Counted from the first letter of the stretch, positions 17,531 to 28,655 are shown. The stretch is DNA of 64,000 nt from Pseudonocardia alaniniphila (GCF_022524485.1 NZ_JAKXMK010000023.1:145030-209029), one strand, 5' to 3'. Notes: generated by a model from the letters alone, not told the origin. Made by a program: numbers and translations.

Positions 17531-18769
17531 TCACGCCGAGTGTCTGCCCGCGTCCGCGACGGTGCCTGCGTCCATCAGCTTGCCGATCTCGGCGGCGTCG
17601 AGGCCGAGCAGCTCGGCGAGAACCTGCCCGGTGTCGCGCCCGAGCTCGGGAGCCTCCCCCGGGCCGCCGTGGTCACCGTTCCACCGCATCGGTGACCGGG
17701 CGGTGATCGCAGCTTCCCCGCCGGGCAGCGTCATGTCGACGAGCACCGGGTGGGCACCCTCCCGGTGGGCGGCGACCACCTCGGTCATGCCGCGGTAGCG
17801 GCCCCACAGCACCCGCGCGGCGTCGAGCTCCTCGCTGACCTGCGCGAGGTTCCGCGCGGCGAACCACGGCCGCAGGATCGCCGCGATCGTCTCCCGCAGC
17901 CGGTAGCGCTCGGCCTCCTGGGTGAGGTCTGCGGAGAGTGCCGTCTCCAGCGCGTCGAACACCCCGGCCGTGCCGGTCACCTTGCGCAGCGCGTCCCACT
18001 GGCCCTCGGTCAGCGCGACGACCATCACCCGCTGCCCGTCCGAGCAGGCGAAATCGACTCCGAAGCTGCCGTACACGTGGTTGCCGTGCCGCGGCCGCTC
18101 CCGGCCACGCTCGGCGGCCTCCGACAACCAGCCGAGGTTCGCGACGCCCGCCAGCGCCACGTCGGACAGGGCGAGCTCGACGTACGCGCCCCGACCGGTG
18201 CGGGCCCGCTCGTACAGGGCGGCGAGCACGGCGGTGGAGACGCTGAGGCCGGTCGTGAAGTCCCAGGCCGGCAGCACGTGGTTGACGGGCGCGCCGCCCT
18301 CCTCCGGGCCCGTGATCTGCGGGATGCCCACCTCGGCGTTGACGGTGTAGTCGACAGCGGGCCGCCCGTCGGGGTAGCCCTGTACGCGGACGTGGATCAG
18401 GTCGGGCCGCCGGGCGGCGAGCACATCGTTGGCCATCCACCGCCGCCCCACCACGTTGTCGACGAGCACGCCGCGGTCCGGCCCCGGCGCGGTGACCAGG
18501 GCGGTGAGCAGCTCGCGGCCCGCCGGGGTCCGCAGATCGATCGCGACCGAACGCTTGCCCTTGTTGAGCGAGGCCCAGTAGTACGACTCGGCCTCTGCCC
18601 CGCCGGTGCCGTTGCCTGCCACGGGCCAGCGGCGGTAGTCACTGCCACCACCCACCGGGTCGACGCGCACGACGTCGGCTCCCAACTGGGCCAGCGTCAT
18701 CCCACCGGTCGGTCCCGCGACGAAACTCGCGCACTCGACGACGTGCAGGCCTTCCAGCGGACGGCTCAT
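17531..18769 (-). CDS. CaiB/BaiF-family CoA-transferase
   Basis: 412 residues of the type III CoA-transferase family, which move CoA between carboxylic acids or act as acyl-CoA racemases. Family signs are LEGLHVVECASFVAGPTGGMTLAQLGADVVRVD, SYYWASLNKGKRSVAIDL and the GARTGRGAYVEL-like stretch (RARTGRGAYVELALSDVA). The ATG start has GGGAAG just upstream. It is followed, in the same direction, by trpS 51 bases away. The substrate cannot be deduced; similar proteins handle carnitine, 2-methylacyl or mesaconyl CoA esters. Confidence 0.88.
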   Translation of the reverse strand: MSRPLEGLHVVECASFVAGPTGGMTLAQLGADVVRVDPVGGGSDYRRWPVAGNGTGGAEAESYYWASLNKGKRSVAIDLRTPAGRELLTALVTAPGPDRGVLVDNVVGRRWMANDVLAARRPDLIHVRVQGYPDGRPAVDYTVNAEVGIPQITGPEEGGAPVNHVLPAWDFTTGLSVSTAVLAALYERARTGRGAYVELALSDVALAGVANLGWLSEAAERGRERPRHGNHVYGSFGVDFACSDGQRVMVVALTEGQWDALRKVTGTAGVFDALETALSADLTQEAERYRLRETIAAILRPWFAARNLAQVSEELDAARVLWGRYRGMTEVVAAHREGAHPVLVDMTLPGGEAAITARSPMRWNGDHGGPGEAPELGRDTGQVLAELLGLDAAEIGKLMDAGTVADAGRHSA

Positions 18770-18801
18770 CCCGCTTCCCTCCGATGTCGTCAAGGGAAGG
18801 T

Positions 18802-18978
18802 TCAGTCCTCCGACTCGGGGCCGGGAGTCTCCTCCTGCGGGGCCGGCTCGACCCGGCGGACCTCGACGGTGCGGTTGTCGAGGTCGATCGGGCCGAGCTC
18901 CCACTCCTGCCCGTTCCCGGACTCGCCGGACTCGTCACGGATCTTCGGACCGGGGAAGAGCTCACCGAGAACGCCCAT
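18802..18978 (-). CDS. Small conserved acidic protein (58 residues)
   Basis: A short reading frame upstream of the CoA-transferase on the same strand encodes 58 residues beginning MGVLGELFPGPKIRDE and ending in an acidic Pro/Glu tail. The middle reads GPIDLDNRTVEVRRVEPA. The coherent composition, the ATG start and its tight position between two genes of the same strand argue that it is real. It has no membrane segment. I recall similar small proteins in related actinobacteria but cannot name a family, and I assign no function. Confidence 0.6.
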   Translation of the reverse strand: MGVLGELFPGPKIRDESGESGNGQEWELGPIDLDNRTVEVRRVEPAPQEETPGPESED

Positions 18979-19146
18979 GCCCCCACGATACGACCATCAC
19001 CGCTGGTGGGCCGCGCCTGGCCGCGAGCGCGCGTCGCCACGCGGTGGGCGGTGCCGCTGCCAGGAGGCAGTCACGGCGGCGACCGCTTCACCGCAGCGCT
19101 GAGCCCGTCCACCGGGCCGGTGTGAGTTGGGCCCACGAGCGGGTCA

Positions 19147-19177
19147 CCGTGGACACGTCACACCGACGTGTCCACGG
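19147..19177 (-). terminator. Stem-loop terminator after fbiC
   Basis: Perfect 13-bp stem (CCGTGGACACGTC and its complement) with loop ACACC, 44 bases past the fbiC stop. There is no T tract. It isolates fbiC from the small-protein and CoA-transferase genes downstream. Confidence 0.75.
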
Positions 19178-19220
19178 CCGTCAGCCCGGGTTGCCGCCCT
19201 GTCGTCGCCGTTCGCCGCTG

Positions 19221-21821
19221 TCAGGCCGTGGTCAGCGGGAGCAACCGCGGACCCGACGGCTGCGCAGGCACCAGCCGCTCCACCGGCTCGCGGTAGGTGG
19301 TGCTGCGCTGCCGCACCGGACGTCCTGCCTTGGCCGCGATCGCCGCCAGCTCGGCCACCGTGCGCGCCGAACCGTTCTCCGAACCCGCCATCCGGCTGAT
19401 CGTCTCCTCCATGAGCGTGCCGCCCATGTCGTCGGCGCCGCCCTGCAGGATCTCCGCGGAGAGGTCGTCGCCGAGCTTCACCCACGAGCACTGCACGTGG
19501 TCGATGCGACCGTGCAGGGCGAGCCGGGCGAACGCGTGCACGGCCCGGTTGTCGCGCGTGGTGGGCCCGGGGCGCGCGATGCCTGCGAGGTAGATCGGCG
19601 CGTTGTGGTGCACGAACGGGAGCGGGACGAACTCGGTGAACGACGCCGCGCCCGCTTCGAGGGACGTGTCCTGCAGGGTCGCGAGGGTGCGCAGGTGGCC
19701 GAGCCAGTGCCGTGGCTCGTCGACGTGGCCGTACATCATCGTCGACGACGACGGGATGCCGAGGCGGTGCGCCGTGCCGACGACCTCGAGCCACTGGGCG
19801 GCAGGCAGCTTGCCCTTGGTGAGCACCCAGCGCACCTCGTCGTCGAGGATCTCGGCTGCGGTGCCGGGGATCGACCCCAGCCCGGCATCGCGCAGCTCGG
19901 TGAGCCACTCCTCGATCGAGACGCCTGCCTTCGCCGATGCGCTGACGATCTCCATCGGGCTGAACGCGTGCACGTGCATGCCGGGTACCGCGGCCTTCAC
20001 GGCGCGCACCAGGTCGGCGTAGAACGACACGGGCAGCTGAGGGTCGATCCCGCCCTGCATGCACACCTCGGTGGCGCCGTCCTCCGCGGCCTCCACGGCG
20101 CGCGCGGCCACCTCGTCGAGCGAGAGCCGGAACGCGTCGGCGTCGCGCTCGCGCTGCGCGAACGCGCAGAACCGGCACCCCACGTAGCAGACGTTCGAGA
20201 AGTTGATGTTGCGGTTGACCACGTAGGACACCGCGTCACCCACCACGTCGGCGCGCAGCTGGTCGGCGAGCCTGGCGAGCTCGTCGAGGGCCGGGCCGTC
20301 CGCGGTGAGCACGGCCATCGCCGCGGCCTCGTTCGCGGGGTCGAGCAGCGCGGCCGGATCGGACGCGGCGAGCGCGAGCCCGGCGCGGACGTCGGAGTCC
20401 AGCCGCTCCGGAGCGCTCCGCTGGTGCGCTGCGAGCTCGGAGCGCAGCTCGTCCCAGTCGCCGTAGACCGACTCGAAGTCGCCGCGCCGGTCCTCCGTGC
20501 GTCCCTCGGAGTCGATGGCGGTGTTGAGGTCGATCCGGCCGCTGGACTCGAACCCGCCATCGGGCTCCTGCCACGGCCGCCCCCGCACCGCGGCGCTGGC
20601 GTTCGCCAGTCCGGTCTCCGGGTCGGCGAGCGCGGCGACGTGCGCGTGCAAGCGCGTGTCGATCCAGGGCGACCCGGCCAGCACGTACTTCGGGTACGCG
20701 GTGAGCCGCTCCCGCAGCGTGAACCCGGCAGCGGCCGACCGGGCGGCCAGCTCATCGATCGCAGGCCACGGCCGCTCGGGGTTGACGTGGTCGGCCGTGA
20801 CGGGCGAGACGCCGCCCCAGTCGTCGATGCCCGCGCGGAGCATCAGCGCGAACTCGTCACCGACGAGGTTCGGCGGCGCCTGCACCCGCATCTTCGGGCC
20901 GAGCACGAGCCGCGCGACGGCGATGGTGGCGGCCAGGTCGTCGAGGTCGGCGTCCGGGTCGTTCGCCATCGCCGTATCGGGCTTGGCGCGGAAGTTCTGG
21001 ACGATCACTTCCTGGATGTGGCCGTGCGCTCGGGCTGCCGACCGGATCGCGAAGATCGACTCGGCCCGCTCCGTGCGCGTCTCGCCGATCCCGATGAGGA
21101 TGCCGGTGGTGAACGGGACGCCCACCCGTCCGGCGTCGGTGAGGGTGCGCAGCCGTACCGCGGGGTCCTTGTCCGGGCTGCCGTAATGCGGCCCGCCCGG
21201 CTCGGACCACAGCCTCGTGGCCGTGGTCTCGAGCATCATGCCCATGCTCGGCGCCACCGGCTTGAGCCGCGTGAGCTCCGCCCAGCTCATGACACCGGGG
21301 TTGAGGTGCGGGAGCAGTCCCGTCTCCTCCAGCACCGCGATCGCGCAGGCGCGGACGTAGTCGAGGGTGGAACCGTAGCCACGCGCCTCGAGCCACTCCC
21401 TGGCTGCGGGCCAGCGTTCTTCCGGGCGGTCGCCCAGAGTGAACAGGGCTTCCTTGCACCCGGCAGCGGCTCCGGCCCTGGCGATCTCCAGCACCTCGTC
21501 GCGCTCGAGGAACGCGGCGGGCAGCCGATGCGGGACCGTGGCGAACGTGCAGTAGTGGCAGCGGTCGCGGCAGAGGCGGGTGAGCGGGATGAACACCTTC
21601 CGCGAGTACGTCACCACGCCCGGACGGCCCTCGGCGACCAGCCCGGCGTCACGCACCCGGGACGCCGCGGTAAGGAGCTCGTCGAGCTCCGCCCCGCGGG
21701 CGGCCAACAGCACGGACGCCTCGGTGACGTCGAGGGCGACACCGTCGCGGACCCGGCGCAGTGCTCGACGCAGGGCGGAGGCGGACGCCGGCGGCTCCGG
21801 CACGGTCACGAAATCAGACAC
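19221..21821 (-). CDS. fbiC: Fused FO synthase (CofG-CofH), coenzyme F420 biosynthesis
   Basis: 866 residues, the actinobacterial fusion of two radical-SAM enzymes that together build the deazaflavin FO from tyrosine and a ribityl-uracil precursor. The CofG half carries the cluster motif C84-x3-C88-x2-C91 (CRDRCHYC); the CofH half carries CYVGCRFCAF near residue 540. Both motifs are intact, so both half-reactions should work. Other CofH signs are TEVCMQGGIDPQLPVSFY and the MMYGHVDEPRHWLGHL stretch. It is transcribed alone. Its presence implies that the cell makes F420 and has F420-dependent enzymes. Confidence 0.97.
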   Translation of the reverse strand: MSDFVTVPEPPASASALRRALRRVRDGVALDVTEASVLLAARGAELDELLTAASRVRDAGLVAEGRPGVVTYSRKVFIPLTRLCRDRCHYCTFATVPHRLPAAFLERDEVLEIARAGAAAGCKEALFTLGDRPEERWPAAREWLEARGYGSTLDYVRACAIAVLEETGLLPHLNPGVMSWAELTRLKPVAPSMGMMLETTATRLWSEPGGPHYGSPDKDPAVRLRTLTDAGRVGVPFTTGILIGIGETRTERAESIFAIRSAARAHGHIQEVIVQNFRAKPDTAMANDPDADLDDLAATIAVARLVLGPKMRVQAPPNLVGDEFALMLRAGIDDWGGVSPVTADHVNPERPWPAIDELAARSAAAGFTLRERLTAYPKYVLAGSPWIDTRLHAHVAALADPETGLANASAAVRGRPWQEPDGGFESSGRIDLNTAIDSEGRTEDRRGDFESVYGDWDELRSELAAHQRSAPERLDSDVRAGLALAASDPAALLDPANEAAAMAVLTADGPALDELARLADQLRADVVGDAVSYVVNRNINFSNVCYVGCRFCAFAQRERDADAFRLSLDEVAARAVEAAEDGATEVCMQGGIDPQLPVSFYADLVRAVKAAVPGMHVHAFSPMEIVSASAKAGVSIEEWLTELRDAGLGSIPGTAAEILDDEVRWVLTKGKLPAAQWLEVVGTAHRLGIPSSSTMMYGHVDEPRHWLGHLRTLATLQDTSLEAGAASFTEFVPLPFVHHNAPIYLAGIARPGPTTRDNRAVHAFARLALHGRIDHVQCSWVKLGDDLSAEILQGGADDMGGTLMEETISRMAGSENGSARTVAELAAIAAKAGRPVRQRSTTYREPVERLVPAQPSGPRLLPLTTA

Positions 21822-21874
21822 TCCTGAACACTAGGTCGCGAGATGGAGCCCGGTCGACCGGCTGCCCCACCGGC

Positions 21875-21896
21875 CAGGGTGACGGGCGCCACCCTG
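21875..21896 (-). terminator. Short stem-loop after the siderophore-binding protein gene
   Basis: A 7-bp stem CAGGGTG/CACCCTG with an 8-base GC-rich loop, about 20 bases past the stop of the upstream gene and 54 bases before the fbiC start. It is a plausible but weak terminator. Confidence 0.4.
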
Positions 21897-21916
21897 CTCA
21901 CAGATGCGGCCGCGGC

Positions 21917-22966
21917 TCAGGTGACCACCGCGTCGAGCTGCGCCACGAGCGCGTCGACGACGCTCGGCAGGCTCAGCACCGTGCCCCACGTCCATGCGGC
22001 CGAGACCAGCGGATCCTCCACGAACAGCGACCGCCCGGCCCGCACCACGGCCATCTGTGAGTAGAGCGGCGCAGCCTCGATCTCCGGGCGCACCTCGGGC
22101 GTGTAGCCGGTGTTCCACAGCAGTACGTCGCGGTCGAGCAGACCCATCTGCTCGTCGCTGATCGTCGCGCCGTCCTGGTCGCCTGCGAGCTGACCGATCT
22201 CGGGCGGGATCGTGAAGCCCAGGGCGGCGATCAGCTGGGAGCGCTGGTCGCCCGGCGATCGGACGAAGGAGATGCCGGGTTCGTTGCGCTCGGCGACCAC
22301 GGCGGTGCGGCCCTCGAACTCCGGGTGGGCGGCGCGGGCCGCGGCCAGCTGGGCGTCGATCCCGGCGATCAGCTCCTCGGCGCGCTCGGAACGGCCGAGC
22401 GCGCGGCCGGCCAGCCGCGTGTACTCCTGCCACGGCGCACCCCACTCGGGGAACCCCGCGGGCGGCCCGACGGTGGGCGCGATGCGCGAGAGCGTCTCGT
22501 ACTGGGTGGCGTCGATGCTGGTGTAGAGCCCGATGATCAGGTCGGGGGCCAGCGCGGCGATCTCCTCGTACTGGTACTCCGGCGTGCCGGTGAACGTGCC
22601 GCGGTTCATCACCGCGGGCTTCGCGTCGCCGAGCTCGTCCTGCGCCCACGGCCAGGTGGCGTAGGGGTGGTCGCCGTACCAGTCGGTGACCCCGACCGGA
22701 CGCACGCCGAGTGCGAGCACCGGGTCCTGGTCGCTGTACCCGATGGTGACGACCCGCTGCGGCGGGCCAGGGATCTGCGTCGTCCCGTTGCGGTGCTCGA
22801 CCGTGATCGGGAAGCCTGCCGTGCCCGGGGCCGACGGCGCCGCCGTGGTGCCGGTACCGCCGCCGCAGGCCGTGAGCAGACCGAGAGCGCCCAACGCCCC
22901 CGCGCCGGTCAGCAGCCTGCGGCGCGTGATGTGCGCGGCGGCGGGTTCGAGGGGAATGGCGGGCAC
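21917..22966 (-). CDS. Iron-siderophore ABC transporter substrate-binding lipoprotein
   Basis: 349 residues of the FecB/FepB class. The signal region contains RRRLLTG (Tat-like) and a lipobox LLTAC (Cys34), then a Ser/Thr/Pro linker and the binding domain: PQRVVTIGYSDQDPVLALGVRPVGVTDWYG and the YEEIAALAPDLIIGLYTSID stretch typical of Fe3+-siderophore receptors. No permease or ATPase gene is adjacent, so it must use membrane components encoded elsewhere. A candidate iron box lies 33 bases upstream of the start codon. The exact siderophore is unknown. Confidence 0.9.
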   Translation of the reverse strand: MPAIPLEPAAAHITRRRLLTGAGALGALGLLTACGGGTGTTAAPSAPGTAGFPITVEHRNGTTQIPGPPQRVVTIGYSDQDPVLALGVRPVGVTDWYGDHPYATWPWAQDELGDAKPAVMNRGTFTGTPEYQYEEIAALAPDLIIGLYTSIDATQYETLSRIAPTVGPPAGFPEWGAPWQEYTRLAGRALGRSERAEELIAGIDAQLAAARAAHPEFEGRTAVVAERNEPGISFVRSPGDQRSQLIAALGFTIPPEIGQLAGDQDGATISDEQMGLLDRDVLLWNTGYTPEVRPEIEAAPLYSQMAVVRAGRSLFVEDPLVSAAWTWGTVLSLPSVVDALVAQLDAVVT

Positions 22967-22998
22967 GGTGCCTCCTGGGGCAGATCAACAGGGCGGCC

Positions 22999-23017
22999 GG
23001 AGGATAGCCTGCCCTTA
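22999..23017 (-). promoter_or_regulatory. Candidate DtxR/IdeR iron box
   Basis: On the minus strand TAAGGGCAGGCTATCCTCC matches 13 of 19 positions of the IdeR/DtxR consensus TTAGGTTAGGCTAACCTAA, with the central AGGCTA intact. It lies just upstream of the siderophore-binding lipoprotein gene, where iron-dependent repression is expected. Confidence 0.5.
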
Positions 23018-23039
23018 CCCAGTTCGTCACCGATGTCCG

Positions 23040-23531
23040 TCATGCCACGTCGGCGGGCTCCCCTCCGGTGACGGCCACGAGCTCGTCGAAGGTGGTGGGG
23101 AACACGGCGTGCGCGATCCCTCCAGCGGCCCAGACCTCGTCGAAAGCCGCGAGCGCCCGGTCCACGAGCGTGCGCAGAGGGGCAGGGTGCCCGACCGGTG
23201 CCACGCCGCCGATCGCCTGGCCGGTGGCCGCACGCACGAACTCCGGCGAGGCCCGTCGCACCCGCTCCACGCCGAGGATGGCCGCGACCTTGCCCGTGTC
23301 CACCCGGTGCGCGCCGGAGGTGAGCACGAGCAGCGGGGCGCCGCCCGACATCTCGAACACGAGCGAGTTGGCGATCTGCCCGACCTCGACGTGCAGCGCC
23401 GCCGCGGCAGCCGCGGCGGTGGTGACGGCGTCGGGCAGGACCTGCAGCCTGGCGATCCGGGAGGGGTCGGCGCCGCCCGTGGTGAGGGCGGCAACCACGA
23501 GGTCGACGTTGCGGTGGGAGGCGGTGCTCAT
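23040..23531 (-). CDS. YbaK/EbsC-family aminoacyl-tRNA deacylase
   Basis: 163 residues of the YbaK/ProRS-editing domain family, which hydrolyse mischarged tRNAs such as Cys-tRNA-Pro. The conserved Lys region is replaced in this subgroup: the sequence reads EVGQIANSLVFEMSGGAPLLVLTSGAHRVD, then ATGQAIGGVAPVGHP (the GxxPxG-type motif) and a late FDEVWAAGGIAHAVFPTT stretch that lines the pocket. Start ATG. It is separated by 53 bases from the Ser/Thr kinase gene upstream on the same strand. The exact tRNA substrate is not predictable. Confidence 0.85.
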   Translation of the reverse strand: MSTASHRNVDLVVAALTTGGADPSRIARLQVLPDAVTTAAAAAAALHVEVGQIANSLVFEMSGGAPLLVLTSGAHRVDTGKVAAILGVERVRRASPEFVRAATGQAIGGVAPVGHPAPLRTLVDRALAAFDEVWAAGGIAHAVFPTTFDELVAVTGGEPADVA

Positions 23532-23583
23532 CGCCGCATCCCACCACGGCGGCCCGATGCTGTCCGGCCGATTACGCGGACGG

Positions 23584-25008
23584 CTAGGAGTCGTCCGCGA
23601 CGCGGGTGCCGGTGATCTGGCTGCCGTCGGCGGAGCGCAGCAGGCAGATCACGTCCCGGTTCGTGAAGCTCGACGAGGCCCCGACGGGCGTCTCGAACGC
23701 CGCCTGCGACGGCACGAGAGCCGCCACGGCGAGCCGATCCTTGGCGGGCCCGGTGACCACTCCCGAGTCGAACACCAGCGTGCACGCCTGCGCCGCGTAC
23801 GAAGCGAGCTGCGGGCGTCCTGGGTAGGGCAGGGCGCGCTGTGGGCCGAAGGGGTCGAAGGTCTGGAACACCTCGAGGTCGTGCGGGCCGTCGCAGCTCA
23901 CGGTGGAGCCGGAGGGGAACGCGCGCCCCGGGGCGAGCTGGCCCTGCAGGCACGCCCGGAACCTCGAACCGAAGTCCGGCAGGTCGCCGCCCGGGCCGTA
24001 GGTCAACGTGGTGACGTCCGGTCCGGACGGGACGAGAACTCCCGCCCTGGCCAGGGCGAGCCCCCCGGCCATGCCCAGCACCGCCCCCAGCACCAGCGCC
24101 ACCACGGGCCATACCCAGCGTCGCCGGGCGGACGTCGCCGATGCCGCAGCCGGGGCGGAGGGCGGCCCGTGGAACAGCGGTGTGGTCTCCGTGCCCGGCG
24201 CCGAGAGAAGGGCAGCGGCCTGCACTCCGCTGAGCCGGGCCTGCGGGGAACGCTGCAGGAGCCCCGAGATGACCGCCCCGAGCGGCCCCCGGGTGCGGGT
24301 GCTCGGTACGTCGGCGTGCAGCACCGCGGCGATCGTGGCCGCCGTCGTCTCCCGGCTGAACGGCCCGGTGCCGTGAACCGCGTAGAACAGCGTGGCGCCT
24401 GCCGCCCACAGATCCGATGCCGGAGTCGCCTGCGCTCCCTCCAGCCGCTCCGGTGAGAGATAGCTGGGCGAGCCGATGACCGAACCGGTGGTGGTCAGCC
24501 CCGGGTCGTCGACGGCCTGGGCGATCCCGAAGTCGGCGAGCCGCACCCGGCTGCCCGGGCCGAGCATGACGTTGCTGGGCTTGACGTCACGGTGCACCAC
24601 CCCGCTCTCGTGTGCGGTGCGCAGCGCGCTGAGCAGCTGCTGGGCCACGGACGCGGCCGAACGCTCGTCGAGTGGCCCGTGACGCTGCACCACGTCGGCG
24701 AGGGTGGGCGCCTCCACCAGCTCCATCACGATGTGGTCGATCCCGTCGTCGGTGACGACGTCGTAGACGGTGACGATGCCGGGGTCGTTGAGCCGACCGG
24801 CCGTGCGTGCCTCGCGGAGCAGCCGCTCCCGGAACGAGCGCCGGTCCTCGGCGCTGTGCCCCTCCGGGAGGTGGAGCTCCTTCACCGCCACCTGCCGGCC
24901 CATCACGCGGTCCTCGGCGCGCCACACGATGCCCATGCCACCGCGGCCGAGCTCGCCGAGCACGACGTAGCGGCCGCCGATGACGCGCGTGGGGCTGACC
25001 GGGTTCAT
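23584..25008 (-). CDS. Membrane-anchored Ser/Thr protein kinase with an extracytoplasmic domain
   Basis: 474 residues. The N-terminal Hanks-type kinase domain is complete: GRGGMG loop at 21-26, VAVKEL with K43, catalytic HRDVKPSNVML, DFG, and SPSYLSPERL after the activation loop. A single membrane segment (VWPVVALVLGAVLGMAGGLALA) follows near residues 295-315. The outside domain of about 150 residues contains three or four Cys and resembles septum-formation/PknD-type sensor modules rather than PASTA repeats. ATG start, overlapping the exonuclease stop by ATGA. It is the third gene of a short cluster with xthA and an SH3-like protein. Confidence 0.9.
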   Translation of the reverse strand: MNPVSPTRVIGGRYVVLGELGRGGMGIVWRAEDRVMGRQVAVKELHLPEGHSAEDRRSFRERLLREARTAGRLNDPGIVTVYDVVTDDGIDHIVMELVEAPTLADVVQRHGPLDERSAASVAQQLLSALRTAHESGVVHRDVKPSNVMLGPGSRVRLADFGIAQAVDDPGLTTTGSVIGSPSYLSPERLEGAQATPASDLWAAGATLFYAVHGTGPFSRETTAATIAAVLHADVPSTRTRGPLGAVISGLLQRSPQARLSGVQAAALLSAPGTETTPLFHGPPSAPAAASATSARRRWVWPVVALVLGAVLGMAGGLALARAGVLVPSGPDVTTLTYGPGGDLPDFGSRFRACLQGQLAPGRAFPSGSTVSCDGPHDLEVFQTFDPFGPQRALPYPGRPQLASYAAQACTLVFDSGVVTGPAKDRLAVAALVPSQAAFETPVGASSSFTNRDVICLLRSADGSQITGTRVADDS

Positions 25009-25796
25009 GATGCGTACACGATGGTCACCGGCGCGTGGTCCGACCAGCGCTCACCGTGGCTCTGTGCCCGCTCCACCACGGCGGAGACGGCGCGCGCGGC
25101 CAGCTCCGGCGTCGCGACGTGGTGGTCGATGCGCCATCCCGTGTCGTTGTCGAAGGCCCGTCCCCGGTAGGACCACCACGAGTACGGCCCGTCGACGCCC
25201 GGGTGCAGGGCCCGCACGACGTCCACCCAGCCGCTCGCGAAGAGCGCAGCCATCCACTCCCGCTCGTGGGGCAGGAACCCCGAGTTCTTGACGTTGCCAC
25301 GCCAGTTGCGGATGTCGGCTTCCGTCGGCGCGATGTTCCAGTCGCCGCAGACCAGCATCTCCCGGTCCTCCGCGGCCGCCTTCTCCCGCCGCTCGGCGAG
25401 GAAGGGGGCGAAGAGCGCGAGGAAGCGGTTCTTCTCCGCCTGCCTCGGCGTGCCGACGGTGCCGTTGGGCAGGTAGAGGGACGCGACGGTGAGGCCGGGC
25501 AGGTCGACCTCGAGATAGCGCCCGGCGCCGTCGAACTCCGCCTCGCCGATGCCCACCCTGACGGCCTCGGGCTGCTCTCTCGTGAGCACACCGACGCCGT
25601 TGCGCCCGCGAGTGCTCTCGCACGGGGCGTAGGCGAGGTGCCAGCCTGCGAGCATCGCGGGCGGCAACTCGTCGAGCTGCGCGCGTGTCTCCTGCAGGCA
25701 GACGATGTCGGCGGACGTGCCGGTCAGCCAGCGCAGGAGCCCCTTCGCGGCGGCCGCTCGGACCCCGTTGACGTTGACCGAGCTGACGGTGCGCAC
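25005..25796 (-). CDS. xthA: Exodeoxyribonuclease III (AP endonuclease)
   Basis: DNA repair nuclease of 263 residues. It has SSVNVNGVRAAAAKGLL at the start (metal-binding Asn), CLQETRA (metal Glu), CGDWNIAPTEADIRNWRGN, the WSYRGRAFDNDTGWRIDHH block and the final WSDHAPVTIVY catalytic Asp/His. The GTG start is chosen because GAGGGA lies 10 bases upstream; a TTG six codons earlier overlaps the SH3-like gene stop but has no family support. Its stop overlaps the kinase start, so it is translated in a coupled set. Confidence 0.93.
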   Translation of the reverse strand: MRTVSSVNVNGVRAAAAKGLLRWLTGTSADIVCLQETRAQLDELPPAMLAGWHLAYAPCESTRGRNGVGVLTREQPEAVRVGIGEAEFDGAGRYLEVDLPGLTVASLYLPNGTVGTPRQAEKNRFLALFAPFLAERREKAAAEDREMLVCGDWNIAPTEADIRNWRGNVKNSGFLPHEREWMAALFASGWVDVVRALHPGVDGPYSWWSYRGRAFDNDTGWRIDHHVATPELAARAVSAVVERAQSHGERWSDHAPVTIVYAS

Positions 25797-25810
25797 GCCC
25801 GCAGCGTCCC

Positions 25811-26161
25811 TCAAGCGCAGTTGGTGTCCGGGAGCGGGGTCAGGAACTGGTCAGCCGCCCACTGGTTGCCCTCCAGCTCGCGGAACCCGTTGGTGACGAT
25901 CCGGGTGCCGTCGACGCGGTCGCCACGCACGAGCGTCTGGAGCAGGGCGGAGTCCGGGTCGGGCGCGGCTCGTACGTTGAGCTGGTCGGCTGCGACCTCG
26001 AGCTGGCAGCCGGTGGACCCGTCGGCGGCGGCCGACTGATCGTTCAGGCCACCGCGGTCGATGATGGCGATGAACGCGAGGAGCACGCCGACGACCAGCA
26101 CGAACGTCCATCCTCGGAACGTCTTCTTCTCTAGCTTCGGAATCTTGAACCTTGAGGCCAC
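25811..26161 (-). CDS. Membrane-anchored SH3-like domain protein
   Basis: 116 residues: a short basic cytoplasmic start (SRFKIPKLEKKTFRG), one membrane segment (WTFVLVVGVLLAFIAII), then an outside bacterial SH3-like domain (LEVAADQLNVRAAPDPDSALLQTLVRGDRVDGTRI). Such domains often bind peptidoglycan or proteins at the envelope. The GTG start has GGGAGA seven bases upstream; upstream in-frame ATGs would add about 75 residues that look non-coding. It is the first gene of the cluster leading into xthA and the kinase. Confidence 0.75.
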   Translation of the reverse strand: MASRFKIPKLEKKTFRGWTFVLVVGVLLAFIAIIDRGGLNDQSAAADGSTGCQLEVAADQLNVRAAPDPDSALLQTLVRGDRVDGTRIVTNGFRELEGNQWAADQFLTPLPDTNCA

Positions 26162-26378
26162 GGCCGCGTCTCCCGGGGACGGTGAGGTGTACCAACGGTA
26201 GCGGAACGACCACCCGGATCCCACCGATGATCTTCGATCACTGTGATGTCGGCGTACTGACCACCATGTCGTGCGACGCACTCCCCCGGTCGTGTTGTGC
26301 AAGGGATAGCGTGTCGAGAGGGAGCAGCGCGCTCCGCGACCCAGGTCCGACCAGTCCCGAGGCAGGCCCGAAACAACG

Positions 26379-28592
<2,214 letters not shown>

Positions 28593-28600
28593 AGGCATTC

Positions 28601-28651
28601 AGGAGCCGTAGTGCTGTCGTGAGCGTCACCTGACAGCACTACGGCTCCTTT
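28601..28651 (+). terminator. Strong stem-loop terminator after icd
   Basis: Perfect 18-bp stem (AGGAGCCGTAGTGCTGTC and its complement) with a 13-base loop, followed by TT. It starts 8 bases past the icd stop and ends 4 bases before the convergent small membrane-protein stop, so it probably works in both directions. Confidence 0.9.
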
Positions 28652-28655
28652 CTAC

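Noticed and set aside
19044..21827. A 927-codon open frame on the plus strand opposite fbiC
   Set aside because: It mirrors fbiC, is rich in Arg/Ala/Val/Gly/His with no motif, and arises because GC-rich third positions suppress stops on the other strand.
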